A DNA stretch of 64,000 nt from an uncultured Bacillota bacterium (GCA_902493275.1 CABUOQ010000005.1:6465-70464); one strand, 5' to 3'; shown: positions 35,243-44,270, counted from the stretch's first letter. The notes: generated by a model not told the origin, from the letters alone. Program-made: numbers and translations.

Positions 35243-35926
35243 TTAAGTATTTTGATTTTTATTCATTTTGCACCAATTTATAAAGCCATAGCTATCATTA
35301 ATTAAAAAAACGATAAAACAAATGACCATCGAGAGATATTTAATATCACTAAAGCTAGCTTTGACCCACAAAATAATTAAAACGATATCATTGCCGCTAT
35401 AGCATAGCGCATAGTATTTGCTCCTTCTAGCGGTTAGATAGGCTGCAGTAAAAGAGGTAAATACAGATAGCGTGCTAAATATTAAATTTGGAGTATTTAG
35501 ATATTTTAAGATAAAATAAAATATAATTGTTATAAGCAAGCTAAATAATAAGAATATTATCCATTCTTTTATAGAAATAGAGTTAATTTTAACCTTATTT
35601 TTTTGACCATTATATGGATTTTTTAACCATGAGACTAATGCCCATAAAGCTATAGGAGCGCTCATACCCAAATAAGTTATCATCTCACCATAATATTTAA
35701 AAGAATACGCAATAATGCCATAAAATATACTGAAGATGATAGTTAATAATTGACCAAGTGGATTTCCTTTTGAAACAAAAAGTAAAGCAGTGATGCCAAT
35801 TAATGAACTTATTAAATATAGATATTGATTATTTTTAAAGACAAAAAAGAAAGTGATAATAGCAATAAAACTTATGCTATAAATGATATATTCAATGGGT
35901 TTAATGCTTTTAAATAATTTTTTCAT
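35243..35926 (-). CDS. pnuC: PnuC-family nicotinamide riboside/vitamin transporter
   Basis: PnuC proteins move nicotinamide riboside or related NAD precursors across the membrane by facilitated diffusion, trapped by phosphorylation inside. The 227-residue protein has seven to eight hydrophobic segments and family motifs: GNPLGQLLTIIFSIFYGII, WLKNPYNGQ, TARRSKYYALCYSGNDIVLI and a C-terminal YGFINW. Substrate could also be thiamine or riboflavin in related members. The annotated ATG has no ribosome site; an AGGAG lies 49 bases upstream, seven bases before an in-frame ATT, so a longer N terminus of about 14 residues with a rare start is conceivable. A candidate attenuator precedes it. Confidence 0.88.
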   Translation of the reverse strand: MKKLFKSIKPIEYIIYSISFIAIITFFFVFKNNQYLYLISSLIGITALLFVSKGNPLGQLLTIIFSIFYGIIAYSFKYYGEMITYLGMSAPIALWALVSWLKNPYNGQKNKVKINSISIKEWIIFLLFSLLITIIFYFILKYLNTPNLIFSTLSVFTSFTAAYLTARRSKYYALCYSGNDIVLIILWVKASFSDIKYLSMVICFIVFLINDSYGFINWCKMNKNQNT

Positions 35927-35980
35927 ATAGTTTTTATTGAGTTTTTTGCCATATTTAGATGTTTTAATAGTTAATCTCCT

Positions 35981-36098
35981 AAAAAAAACATTTTACTTAT
36001 ATCTTCTAAAGACCTAATGATATAAGTGAAATGCTTTTCACATTCGTCTGTACTCGGTAGCACAAGACTATTTATATAAATAAATTTTAATAAAACAA
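35981..36098 (-). promoter_or_regulatory. Promoter and transcription-attenuator leader of pnuC (candidate riboswitch)
   Basis: On the minus strand TTGTTT (36098-36093), a 16-base spacer and TATAAA (36076-36071) form a promoter. The transcript should begin near 36065 with a hairpin GTCT...AGAC (36068-36046) whose loop holds GCTACCGAGTAC. Then GTGAAA-AGCA-TTTCAC (about 36040-36025) can form a small stem. Its 3' arm overlaps the 5' arm of a terminator: GCATTT-C-ACTTATATC (36034-36019) with GATATAAGT-A-AAATGT (36003-35989), then eight T (35988-35981). An AGGAG site follows. A terminator placed between promoter and gene, with an alternative upstream stem, is the layout of a transcriptional riboswitch. 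No known class was recognised. Confidence 0.6.
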
Positions 36099-36176
36099 AG
36101 AATAAATAATGGACCCTTTTTGATTTTACTAGACAATTATAATTATTTCAATAATAATTTTTATAAAAAAACCTAC

Positions 36177-36203
36177 TTGACAATGCTTCCTTTTTGTTAT
36201 AAT
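36177..36203 (+). promoter_or_regulatory. Promoter of the maltodextrin operon
   Basis: A consensus TTGACA (36177-36182) is followed by TATAAT (36198-36203, spacer 15) or TAATAT (36200-36205, spacer 17). It is 264 bases before malE. Confidence 0.65.
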
Positions 36204-36204
36204 A

Positions 36205-36218
36205 TTTAAGCGCTTACA
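36205..36218 (+). promoter_or_regulatory. cre/LacI-family operator over the mal transcription start
   Basis: TTTAAGCGCTTACA contains a perfect 10-base palindrome TAAGCGCTTA (36207-36216) with the central CG typical of LacI-family sites, and matches the CcpA cre consensus except for one T in place of G. It immediately follows the -10 box, so a bound CcpA or MalR-type repressor would block initiation. Confidence 0.6.
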
Positions 36219-36440
36219 TATAAGGGTATGTTTATGAAATCAAATAAAAGGAATAAGTGTTTATTTTTAGTTTCGTAAGGTATTGAGTGTTATTTTTTAA
36301 TTTTGTAATTATTAAAACATTATTTGGAAAAATATATGTAATGGCAATCGAATTAGTTAATTGCGATTGTATGAAAAGGATAATTGATGCTATCTATGCT
36401 TAATTATCTATAATTTCTTTGATTCTTATAGGAGGTTAAA
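36219..36440 (+). other. Long untranslated leader of malE with a tiny ORF and a stem
   Basis: No real gene is seen. A 16-codon ORF (36228-36278, MFMKSNKRNKCLFLVS) starts five bases after AAGGG. An imperfect stem GCAATCG...CGATTGT lies at 36344-36370. The AGGAGG ribosome site of malE is at about 36431. Confidence 0.4.
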
Positions 36441-37739
36441 ATGAAGAAATTAAAAGTTTTATGTGCATCTGCAGCTTTAGTGTTAGTAGCTGGTGCACTC
36501 GTAGGATGCCAAGATAGAGGAAACTCTTCATCTGGATCTGGAACTACAAAAGAAGCCGGAATTACAGTTTGGGCTCCACTTGCACACCAAGATGTTTACA
36601 AAGGATTTATATCTGGATTTAAAGAAAAATATCCTGAATATAAAGATGTTGATATCAAACTTGGAACATGTGAAGAAAGTGAAGCTTATACAAATGTAAG
36701 TAAAGACGTTGAAAGTGCAGCAGATGTATACTCATTTGCTAATGACCAATTATACAACTTAATTAAAGTCGGTGCTCTTTCAAGAGTTGGTGGCGAAAAT
36801 GAAACAGAAGTAAAAGCTAAAAATGCAAAGAACATTGTTGATTGGTGCTCAAGAGGAGACGAATTATATGGTTATCCAATCACTGCTGATAATGGTTACT
36901 ATATGCACTTTGATAAGAGCGTTGTTACAAATTATGATGAAAAAACAACATTCTTTGATGTTTTAGAACAATGTGCTAAAGCTGGTAAGAAATTTGCTGT
37001 ACCAATGGGAGACTCATGGTATGGATATGGTTTCTTCGCAGGATTTGGTGCAACATATAATGTCACATATGATGATGCAGGAAAAGAAACTAAAATTGAA
37101 GCAACATATAATGGCGAAGGCGGATTAAAATCAGGTAGATTCTTAATTGATATGGCTAATAGCGAAGGATTCCAATATTGTGATGGTGGTGCTTCAGGAG
37201 ATAATTCAGTTGTCTTAAATACATGGATTGGTGCAAATGTTAAAGATTGTGGCGCTATTATCATTGGTAACTGGCAAAATAAAGACGTTCTTGATCCAGC
37301 ATGGGGAGAAAATCACGTTCAAACATATCTTCCATTAATGAAAGATAATGAAACAAATACAACTGCACGTATGAGAAGCTTTGCTGGTGGTAAAGTCGTT
37401 GGTGTTAATGGCTATACAAAGAGCCCTGTATTAGCACACAAATTTGCTGCTTATATTTCTGGTAAAGATGCTCAATTAACAAGATTCACACAATTAGGTA
37501 TGGGACCTTCAAATTCTGAAGCTCTTGAAACAGAAGAAGTCAAGAAAGACCCAGCAGTTGTTGGTTTAGCAACACAAATCGCAATGAGTGGTGATGCACA
37601 AATTAATGTTCCATCAACATTCTGGACAGCTGTACAAAACTTTGGTGCTTCAGTTGGCTATCAAAAAGAAGTTAATAAAGATAATCTTCAAGAAAAACTT
37701 AATACTTTAAATACAAATATAACAACACTCGCTGCTTAA
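36441..37739 (+). CDS. malE: Maltodextrin-binding lipoprotein (ABC transporter)
   Basis: This extracellular solute-binding lipoprotein captures maltose or maltodextrins for the permease pair that follows. The 432-residue protein has a signal peptide with lipobox LVGC (Cys23), a Ser/Gly linker, then the type-1 binding-protein core: ITVWAPLAHQDVYKGFISGF, an ADVYSFANDQLYNL segment, GYPITADNGYYMHFDKS and FAGGKVVGVNGYTKS. Sugar specificity is inferred from the operon, which includes a GH13 enzyme. The codons are less AT-rich and well adapted, suggesting strong expression. A palindromic terminator follows before the permease genes. Confidence 0.92.
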   Translation: MKKLKVLCASAALVLVAGALVGCQDRGNSSSGSGTTKEAGITVWAPLAHQDVYKGFISGFKEKYPEYKDVDIKLGTCEESEAYTNVSKDVESAADVYSFANDQLYNLIKVGALSRVGGENETEVKAKNAKNIVDWCSRGDELYGYPITADNGYYMHFDKSVVTNYDEKTTFFDVLEQCAKAGKKFAVPMGDSWYGYGFFAGFGATYNVTYDDAGKETKIEATYNGEGGLKSGRFLIDMANSEGFQYCDGGASGDNSVVLNTWIGANVKDCGAIIIGNWQNKDVLDPAWGENHVQTYLPLMKDNETNTTARMRSFAGGKVVGVNGYTKSPVLAHKFAAYISGKDAQLTRFTQLGMGPSNSEALETEEVKKDPAVVGLATQIAMSGDAQINVPSTFWTAVQNFGASVGYQKEVNKDNLQEKLNTLNTNITTLAA

Positions 37740-37757
37740 TTATTTTGTAAACTTAAT

Positions 37758-37784
37758 GAGAGGGCAATTGCCCTCTCGTTTTCA
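37758..37784 (+). terminator. Hairpin between malE and malF (partial terminator or mRNA stabiliser)
   Basis: GAGAGGGCAATTGCCCTCTC (37758-37777) is a perfect palindrome followed by GTTTTC, a short T tract. A leaky terminator or 3' stabiliser here would raise malE over malFG, as is known for binding-protein genes. Confidence 0.65.
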
Positions 37785-37907
37785 AATAAATAGTTAAGAG
37801 CATTTAAGGTGCTTGTTTTTTGCGTTTTAAGATATAGTATGCATAAGTCATTCGTTATAAATTAATAATAAAAGTTATGTACTGGATGATAATAAATAGG
37901 AGGAGAT

Positions 37908-39410
37908 ATGAAAGACTATAGCGAGCTAAGTTTTTCTAAACCAAGGCGAGCTCTTTTTAAAATCAAAAGATTTTTTACAAAAAAACTACCAATGTCTTGT
38001 AAAAATTTTTTCTCTAAAATTCCATTAACTTTGAAAAAAATAGGTGGGAAAATCATTAATCCATTTAAAGTTCTTAAAGATGCATTAGTCTATGGAACTT
38101 GGCAGACAAAACTATCGTTTGTATTAATGGGATCAGGATTAATATTTAAAAAGAGAATTGCTAAAGGTATTTTATATTTTGTTTTTGAGATTGTTTTTAT
38201 TTTATTTTTCTCTTTATTTGGGTGGAAATATTTATCTAATTTAGGAACTCTTGGTACTAAAACCCCTACGGAAGTATGGGATGCCAATAAGGGTGTATAT
38301 ATTAAAATTGCTGGGGATAATTCCATGCTAATTTTATTATATAGTGTTATAACTATAATTGCCATTTTAGGATTTATTTATACTTGGTATAGAAATATTA
38401 AAGAATCTTTTGAGACAGAACAAATTCAAAATATTAATGGGCAATTTTTGTCTTCTAAAGAAGAACTTAAAACTTATTTAAATTCAAATTATCATGTAAC
38501 ATTAATGTTTGGTCCAATGTTAGGACTTATCGTCTTTACGATTGTACCTTTGTTTTTCATGATTTTTATTGCTTTTACAAGTTGGGATAAAGCATCAATG
38601 CCACCAGAACACTTATTTACCTGGGTGGGAACTCAAAACTTTGATATTTTGCTTGGTGGAAAGGGAATGGGCGAAAATGCCGCCTTTGCGTATACTTTCT
38701 ATGATGCCTTGCTTTGGACATTGCTTTGGGCTTTCTTTGCTACATTTACTAACTTTTTCTTAGGTATGGTTGTAGCTTTATTGATTAATAAAAAATCTAT
38801 TAAATTAAAAAAATTGTGGAGAACAATTTTAATTACTTCAATCGCTGTTCCTCAATTCGTTTCATTGATGTTAGTTTCATCAATGTTTGGTAGCGGTGGT
38901 ATAGGAACTTGGTTATTAAATCAAATAGGCATCAATAAAACATTTGCGCAAAGTACGATATTTGCAAGAATATTTGTTATTGTAATTAATATATGGGTAG
39001 GTATCCCATATACGGTATTATCAACAACAGGAATTCTTATGAATGTCCCAAATGATTTATATGAATCCGCTAAAATCGATGGAGCATCGCCATTTAAGAT
39101 GTATACCTCGATTACTTTACCATACATTATGTTTGTTATGGGACCTTATTTAATTTCACAATTTGTTGGCAATATAAATAACTTTAACGTTATATTCTTA
39201 TTAACTGGTGGTGTTCCAGTTAATTCAGATAAATTTATTGCTGGTGATACAGACTTACTCATTACTTGGTTATATAAATTAACCGTCAATGAAAATAACT
39301 ATAAGATGGCTTCTACAATTGGTATTATAGTATTCATTGTCGTAGCGTTTATTTCTCTTATTTTCTATAGTAAGACAAGTTCTGTTAAAAATGAAGGAGA
39401 TTTTAACTAA
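37908..39410 (+). CDS. malF: Maltodextrin ABC permease MalF with long N-terminal extension
   Basis: This is one of two membrane subunits of the sugar importer. The 500-residue protein is longer than most Gram-positive MalF homologues: about 60 basic residues (PRRALFKIKRFFTKKLP), two extra hydrophobic segments (about 66-100 and 128-153), then the canonical permease core from about residue 195. The cytoplasmic EAA loop, which docks on the ATPase, reads YESAKIDGASPFKMYTSITL. It is preceded by a very strong AGGAGGAG site and overlaps malG by one base. Similar extended forms occur in Mollicutes-related lineages. Confidence 0.93.
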   Translation: MKDYSELSFSKPRRALFKIKRFFTKKLPMSCKNFFSKIPLTLKKIGGKIINPFKVLKDALVYGTWQTKLSFVLMGSGLIFKKRIAKGILYFVFEIVFILFFSLFGWKYLSNLGTLGTKTPTEVWDANKGVYIKIAGDNSMLILLYSVITIIAILGFIYTWYRNIKESFETEQIQNINGQFLSSKEELKTYLNSNYHVTLMFGPMLGLIVFTIVPLFFMIFIAFTSWDKASMPPEHLFTWVGTQNFDILLGGKGMGENAAFAYTFYDALLWTLLWAFFATFTNFFLGMVVALLINKKSIKLKKLWRTILITSIAVPQFVSLMLVSSMFGSGGIGTWLLNQIGINKTFAQSTIFARIFVIVINIWVGIPYTVLSTTGILMNVPNDLYESAKIDGASPFKMYTSITLPYIMFVMGPYLISQFVGNINNFNVIFLLTGGVPVNSDKFIAGDTDLLITWLYKLTVNENNYKMASTIGIIVFIVVAFISLIFYSKTSSVKNEGDFN

Positions 39411-40294
39411 TGAATTCAAGATTGAAAAAGAAAAAAAGCTCCTTAGTGAGAAAAAGAAGAATCATCGATTCTTTTATATATTTGATTCTTACTGTAATAT
39501 CAATAATCTGGATATTCCCATTTATATTTCTTTTATTGCAAGCCTTTAGGGGCGAATCAACAGGTCCAGTCAATTATTTAATTCCAAAAGAATTTACTTT
39601 AGATAATTTTAAAGCTATTCTGACTTTTACTGGCGCGGTACCATTCATGAAATGGTATGTGACAACATTGTTAATATCAATAGTAACTTGTGTTCTTCAA
39701 ACTATTTTAGTCTTAATGACCGCTTATTGTTTATCAAGATTAAGATTTAAATTCAGACAAGGAATTATGAAAATGATTCTTGTAATTGGAATGTTCCCTG
39801 GATTTTTAACGATGATAGCAATATATTTCGTTTTGAAGAATTTAGGATTAATTGGAAATCCGATTGGATTGATACTTGTCAATGTGGCCTCTAGTGCGAT
39901 GAATTATTATATCGTTAAAGGTTTCTTTGATACTATTCCAAGATCACTTGATGAAGCCGCGATGATTGATGGTGCAAACAAGAATACAATTTTCTGGAAA
40001 GTTATTTTACCTCTTTCAAAACCAATTGTAATTTATACAATTTTAATTAGTTTTATTGGTCCATGGGGTGATTATATGATGTCAAGCTATATTTTAGGTA
40101 ATGATGTCTCCAATTGGACTGTGGCTTTAGGTTTAAGATGGTTCTTAACTGGAAATGCTGGCCAAAATATAACAAATTATTTTACAAGATTCTGTTCAGG
40201 GGCAGTATTTACTTCTATACCAATTGTTATTTTATTCTTCTGTTTACAAAAATACTATGTAGAAGGAGTAACTGGAGGTTCAGTTAAAGGATAA
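39410..40294 (+). CDS. malG: Maltodextrin ABC permease MalG
   Basis: This is the second membrane subunit of the sugar importer. The 294-residue protein has six hydrophobic helices and the canonical EAA loop DEAAMIDGANKNTIFWKVIL with the following PLSKP. It begins within the malF stop codon and ends two bases before the GH13 gene, so expression is tightly coupled. Length and motifs are standard for MalG/GanQ-type permeases. The basic N terminus (LKKKKSSLVRKRR) sets the inside orientation. Confidence 0.95.
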   Translation: MNSRLKKKKSSLVRKRRIIDSFIYLILTVISIIWIFPFIFLLLQAFRGESTGPVNYLIPKEFTLDNFKAILTFTGAVPFMKWYVTTLLISIVTCVLQTILVLMTAYCLSRLRFKFRQGIMKMILVIGMFPGFLTMIAIYFVLKNLGLIGNPIGLILVNVASSAMNYYIVKGFFDTIPRSLDEAAMIDGANKNTIFWKVILPLSKPIVIYTILISFIGPWGDYMMSSYILGNDVSNWTVALGLRWFLTGNAGQNITNYFTRFCSGAVFTSIPIVILFFCLQKYYVEGVTGGSVKG

Positions 40295-40296
40295 TT

Positions 40297-41832
40297 ATGA
40301 AAAAGAAATTGCTTCCGTTATTATTAACATCAATATTTATTACTGGTTGTTCTAAAACTACTTCGTTTTATGATAAATATAAAAATCCTGTTTTAGGAGA
40401 AAGTGATAACTATCGTACTTATTATGAAATTTTTCCAAGAAGTTTCGCTGATAGTAATGGTGATTATTATGGCGATTTAAATGGAATAAGAAATAAATTA
40501 GATTATATTGAAAACTTAGGATTTAATGGAATTTGGTTAACGCCTATAAATGCAACTCCATCATATCATGGATACGATATAACTGATTATAAAAAAATTA
40601 ATCCACTTTTTGGAACCATAGATGATTATAAAAATTTAATTAAAGATTGTCATTCTAGAGATATTAAAATAATTCTCGATCTAGTGTTAAATCATACTTC
40701 TACGGAACATGAATGGTTCAAAAAAGGAGTCAAGGCCTTCAAAGATCAATCTGGTGAAAAATACGCTGATTACTATAATTTTTCATTAGAAAAAAGCGAT
40801 ATTTATAAATACTACCAAGATGGAGTTTATTATGAAGGTGGATTCGGCTCTCATATGCCAGATTTAAATTTGGATAGTGAAGATGTAAGAAACGAGATTA
40901 AGGATATTATTAAATTCTATTTAGATATGGGAGTGGATGGATTTAGATTAGACGCTACTACTTGGTTCTATTCTGGAAATAACGAAAAAAATGCTGAATT
41001 TTTAGACTTTTTGAATAAATATACCAAGAGTATAAATCCTAATGCTTATATCGTTGGAGAAGCTTGGACTAGTCCGGGTGAAATTGCTGATTTATATAAA
41101 TCTAATATTGATAGCTTTTTCACTTATACTCCAAATCCTTATGGGACATCACTCTTAGAAAATATTAACTTAGAAGATTCAAAGGGTTATATAAATACTT
41201 TGATTAAGTATCGCGATTTATCACCATCAAAAAATCCAGGATTCTTTATTACCAATCACGACAATCCAAGAGCGGCTAACATGTTAGCTAGTAAAAGTAA
41301 TTTGAACCGATTAAAATTTGGATTTGGATTGCTGCAATTAAGCAGTGGGACAACTTTCACTTATTATGGTGATGAGATTGGAATGACTGGTAAAAATCCT
41401 CCAGATGAGAGTGTTAGAACTGCGATGTATTGGTCAGATGATGTTAAAGAATTAACAAATAATCCTAGCGGAGCAATATCTGAAGAATATGCTTATCCTT
41501 CTTTGAAAGAGCAAGTTGAAGATAAAAATTCACTTGTTTGGTATGTTAGAGATATTAATAGAATTAGAAATAAATATCTATCAATCAGAAAAGGAAATAT
41601 TGAAAATCTTACAGAAAATAAAACTGTTGGATTAATGAAAAAATCATTTGAAAATGAAACTATTTATATAGCGATTAACTTTAATAAAAGCGGTTCAGAA
41701 CAAATAGATTTATCAAGTTTGAATTTAGCTAAAATTACTTATGAAGAAATTAATGTTTCAAGTGAAAAATCTTCTTTAAATAATAAAACATTAACAATTC
41801 CATCGTATGGAATAGTAATAATAAAAGGTTAG
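40297..41832 (+). CDS. GH13 alpha-amylase-family lipoprotein
   Basis: This extracellular enzyme probably hydrolyses maltodextrins or starch oligomers at the cell surface before uptake. The 511-residue protein has a lipoprotein signal peptide with the box FITGC (Cys18). The GH13 regions are present: I in LDLVLNHTS, II in GFRLDATTW (nucleophile Asp), III in IVGEAW (acid/base Glu), and IV in FITNHDNPR (stabilising Asp). The start YYEIFPRSFADSNGD is also typical. It resembles neopullulanase or alpha-glucosidase subfamilies; exact specificity is uncertain. Its place between malG and the ATPase gene supports a maltodextrin role. Confidence 0.93.
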   Translation: MKKKLLPLLLTSIFITGCSKTTSFYDKYKNPVLGESDNYRTYYEIFPRSFADSNGDYYGDLNGIRNKLDYIENLGFNGIWLTPINATPSYHGYDITDYKKINPLFGTIDDYKNLIKDCHSRDIKIILDLVLNHTSTEHEWFKKGVKAFKDQSGEKYADYYNFSLEKSDIYKYYQDGVYYEGGFGSHMPDLNLDSEDVRNEIKDIIKFYLDMGVDGFRLDATTWFYSGNNEKNAEFLDFLNKYTKSINPNAYIVGEAWTSPGEIADLYKSNIDSFFTYTPNPYGTSLLENINLEDSKGYINTLIKYRDLSPSKNPGFFITNHDNPRAANMLASKSNLNRLKFGFGLLQLSSGTTFTYYGDEIGMTGKNPPDESVRTAMYWSDDVKELTNNPSGAISEEYAYPSLKEQVEDKNSLVWYVRDINRIRNKYLSIRKGNIENLTENKTVGLMKKSFENETIYIAINFNKSGSEQIDLSSLNLAKITYEEINVSSEKSSLNNKTLTIPSYGIVIIKG

Positions 41833-41843
41833 GTGAAAAAAAT

Positions 41844-44270
41844 ATGGCAAAATTAAGTTTAAAACATATCTATAAAGTTTACCCTAATGGAGCAAAAGCA
41901 GTTAGCGATTTTAATATGGAAATCGAAGACAAGGAATTTATTGTTTTCGTTGGTCCATCTGGATGTGGTAAATCAACTACACTTAGAATGATTGCTGGAC
42001 TTGAAGATATAACCGCTGGTGAACTTTATATTGGTGATACTCTTGTTAATGATATTGAACCAAAAGACCGTGATATAGCAATGGTTTTCCAAAACTATGC
42101 TTTATATCCACATATGACCGTTTATGATAATATGGCTTTTGGACTTCGATTAAAACATGTACCACCAGCAGTTATTCATGACAAAATCATGTGGGCTAGT
42201 GAAATTTTAGGTATAAAAGATTATCTAGATCGTAAACCAAAGGCAATGAGTGGTGGCCAACGTCAAAGAGTGGCTTTAGGAAGATCGATTTTAAGAAATC
42301 CAAAAGTATTCTTATTAGATGAACCATTATCTAATTTGGATGCTAAATTAAGAACTCAAATGAGAAGTGAAATCGCAAAACTTCATAAGCAATTAGGAAC
42401 AACCTTTATCTATGTCACCCATGATCAAATCGAAGCTATGACAATGGGTACAAGAATCGTTGTTATGAAAGATGGTCGAATCAATCAAATTGATACACCA
42501 AAAAATATTTATAATTATCCACAAAATAAGTTTGTTGCAGGATTTATTGGCACACCTCAAATGAACTTCTTTGAAGGCACTTTGCTCCGTGATGGTGATA
42601 GTGTAAAATTATCTTTAGCCTATAGCGATGCGGAATTAACAATTCCATACAAAGATCTTTTAAAAGTTCAGCCTCAATATTTAGATGGTAATAAAGTAGT
42701 TTGGGTTGGATTAAGAAGTGAACATATCACAGTATTAGATCACCAAGATAAAAATTCGGTCAAAGTTAAAGTTTCTCATTTTGAAGAATTAGGAAATGAA
42801 ACTTTGATCTATGGCGATATTAATATGCAAGGAAATGGATTTGATGAAACATCTACTCGTATTATTGTTAAATCTACAGATTCAAATCTCAATATAAAAG
42901 TTGATGATGAAATTTATGTTAGATTCAATGTAGAAAAACTTCATTTCTTCGATAAAGATACAGAAGAAACAGTTTTACCTCGTTTACCAAGCATAAATGT
43001 CTTTGATGTCTCGGTTAAGAATAATATGATTGATTTACTCGGAGAAAAATTACCAGTTCCACCAGTTCATAAAGTGACAGATATTGATAAAGCATTGTTA
43101 TATGTCGATATTAAAGGAATTACATTTGATGGTGATATAAAAGCTAAGATATCAAATATTGAAGTCATCAATGGTCAAAAATTATATTATATCGCATTAG
43201 GTGAGAGAATCTTCTTTGCAATGAGCGATAAAGATTATCAAATCGGCGACGAAGTGGGTATAAAGATCAATCTAGAATTCGCTTCGCTTAAAGATGGAGA
43301 AAAAATTATATTTGAAGAGTTTACTCAACAAGATGAATTTAAGGCTGGTATGTCATCTTATAAGACTTTAAAGAAGTCGAATAATTGCATGAGAAAATTG
43401 GCTTTAAGTAATTTGTCTAATGATATTAAGAAAATTAATGATGCCGAAAAGCAAGAATTAAAAGCTCTAGTAGTTGATAAAACATTATTAAAAGATCTTA
43501 AAGAAGAAAAAACTAATGCAATTTATAGTTTAAAACTTGATTTAAATTTAAAAATTGAAAAAGACGAATTAACAGGAAGAGCTAAAAAAGCAGCTGTCGC
43601 GGATTTTAATACAAAAAAGGCAAAACTTATAGAGGAATATAATAAGAAAGAACAAGAATTATTAGAATCTTTCGAAAAAGTCAATCAAAAAACTGAGCAA
43701 GAAAAGGAAGAAGATATTGCAAAGGCAAACGAAATAAAAACTCGTTATCAAAAACAAATCGATGCTAAAAAAGAAGTTGTTGATAAATACCTTGCTTTGA
43801 TTAATAAAGATAATGACGTTATAGCAAAAAATCACGTTGAAACTCTTGAAAAATTGCGTGAGCAATTAAAAGATAATGCTTTATCTGAAGATGAGAGGTT
43901 AAAATTAGAAAAAGAATTAGAGTTCGCAGAAATTCAAGGATTCTTTAATATTAATGGAACAGTCTGTAAGATTAATGAAATTATCGAAAATAAAATCATT
44001 CAAGCTCTTAACGTTAAAACTTTTGAATCAGCTTATAAAATTAAAGTCAAGCATGATGCTTATATAATTAACGAAGATGGCATTGAAGGTACAGTAGTTG
44101 ACAATATTGATTATATTTATAATAAATATATTAAAGTCGCAGTATTAGATAATGGATATATCTATATTAAAACAGATAAAGAATATAAAGTCGGAGATGT
44201 AGTTCATTTCACTTTGAAACTTGAAGAAGCTGAAATAAGTGAAAGCAAATTCGATATAAGAATTTATTAA
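41844..44270 (+). CDS. malK: MalK/UgpC-type sugar ABC ATPase with a 430-residue C-terminal extension
   Basis: The ATPase powers the MalFG importer and may serve other sugar importers. Residues 1-375 are canonical: Walker A GPSGCGKSTT, Q-loop VFQNYALYPHM, signature MSGGQRQR, Walker B FLLDEPLSNLD, switch His in YVTHDQ, and a regulatory domain ending near KLHFFDKDTEETV. The remaining residues, to 808, are unusual: an OB-like beta segment (about 385-500), a long Glu/Lys coiled coil (about 513-699), and a second beta segment (about 705-808) with a motif pair like VGDVVHFTLKLEEAEIS that echoes IGDEVGIKINLEFASL in the first. The extension is probably regulatory or a binding platform; this is inference. 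A terminator follows. Confidence 0.92.
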   Translation: MAKLSLKHIYKVYPNGAKAVSDFNMEIEDKEFIVFVGPSGCGKSTTLRMIAGLEDITAGELYIGDTLVNDIEPKDRDIAMVFQNYALYPHMTVYDNMAFGLRLKHVPPAVIHDKIMWASEILGIKDYLDRKPKAMSGGQRQRVALGRSILRNPKVFLLDEPLSNLDAKLRTQMRSEIAKLHKQLGTTFIYVTHDQIEAMTMGTRIVVMKDGRINQIDTPKNIYNYPQNKFVAGFIGTPQMNFFEGTLLRDGDSVKLSLAYSDAELTIPYKDLLKVQPQYLDGNKVVWVGLRSEHITVLDHQDKNSVKVKVSHFEELGNETLIYGDINMQGNGFDETSTRIIVKSTDSNLNIKVDDEIYVRFNVEKLHFFDKDTEETVLPRLPSINVFDVSVKNNMIDLLGEKLPVPPVHKVTDIDKALLYVDIKGITFDGDIKAKISNIEVINGQKLYYIALGERIFFAMSDKDYQIGDEVGIKINLEFASLKDGEKIIFEEFTQQDEFKAGMSSYKTLKKSNNCMRKLALSNLSNDIKKINDAEKQELKALVVDKTLLKDLKEEKTNAIYSLKLDLNLKIEKDELTGRAKKAAVADFNTKKAKLIEEYNKKEQELLESFEKVNQKTEQEKEEDIAKANEIKTRYQKQIDAKKEVVDKYLALINKDNDVIAKNHVETLEKLREQLKDNALSEDERLKLEKELEFAEIQGFFNINGTVCKINEIIENKIIQALNVKTFESAYKIKVKHDAYIINEDGIEGTVVDNIDYIYNKYIKVAVLDNGYIYIKTDKEYKVGDVVHFTLKLEEAEISESKFDIRIY

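Noticed and set aside
36228..36278. 16-codon leader peptide gene before malE
   Set aside because: It has a start and a close AAGGG, but no regulatory codon run and no paired attenuator structure; likely chance in AT-rich DNA.
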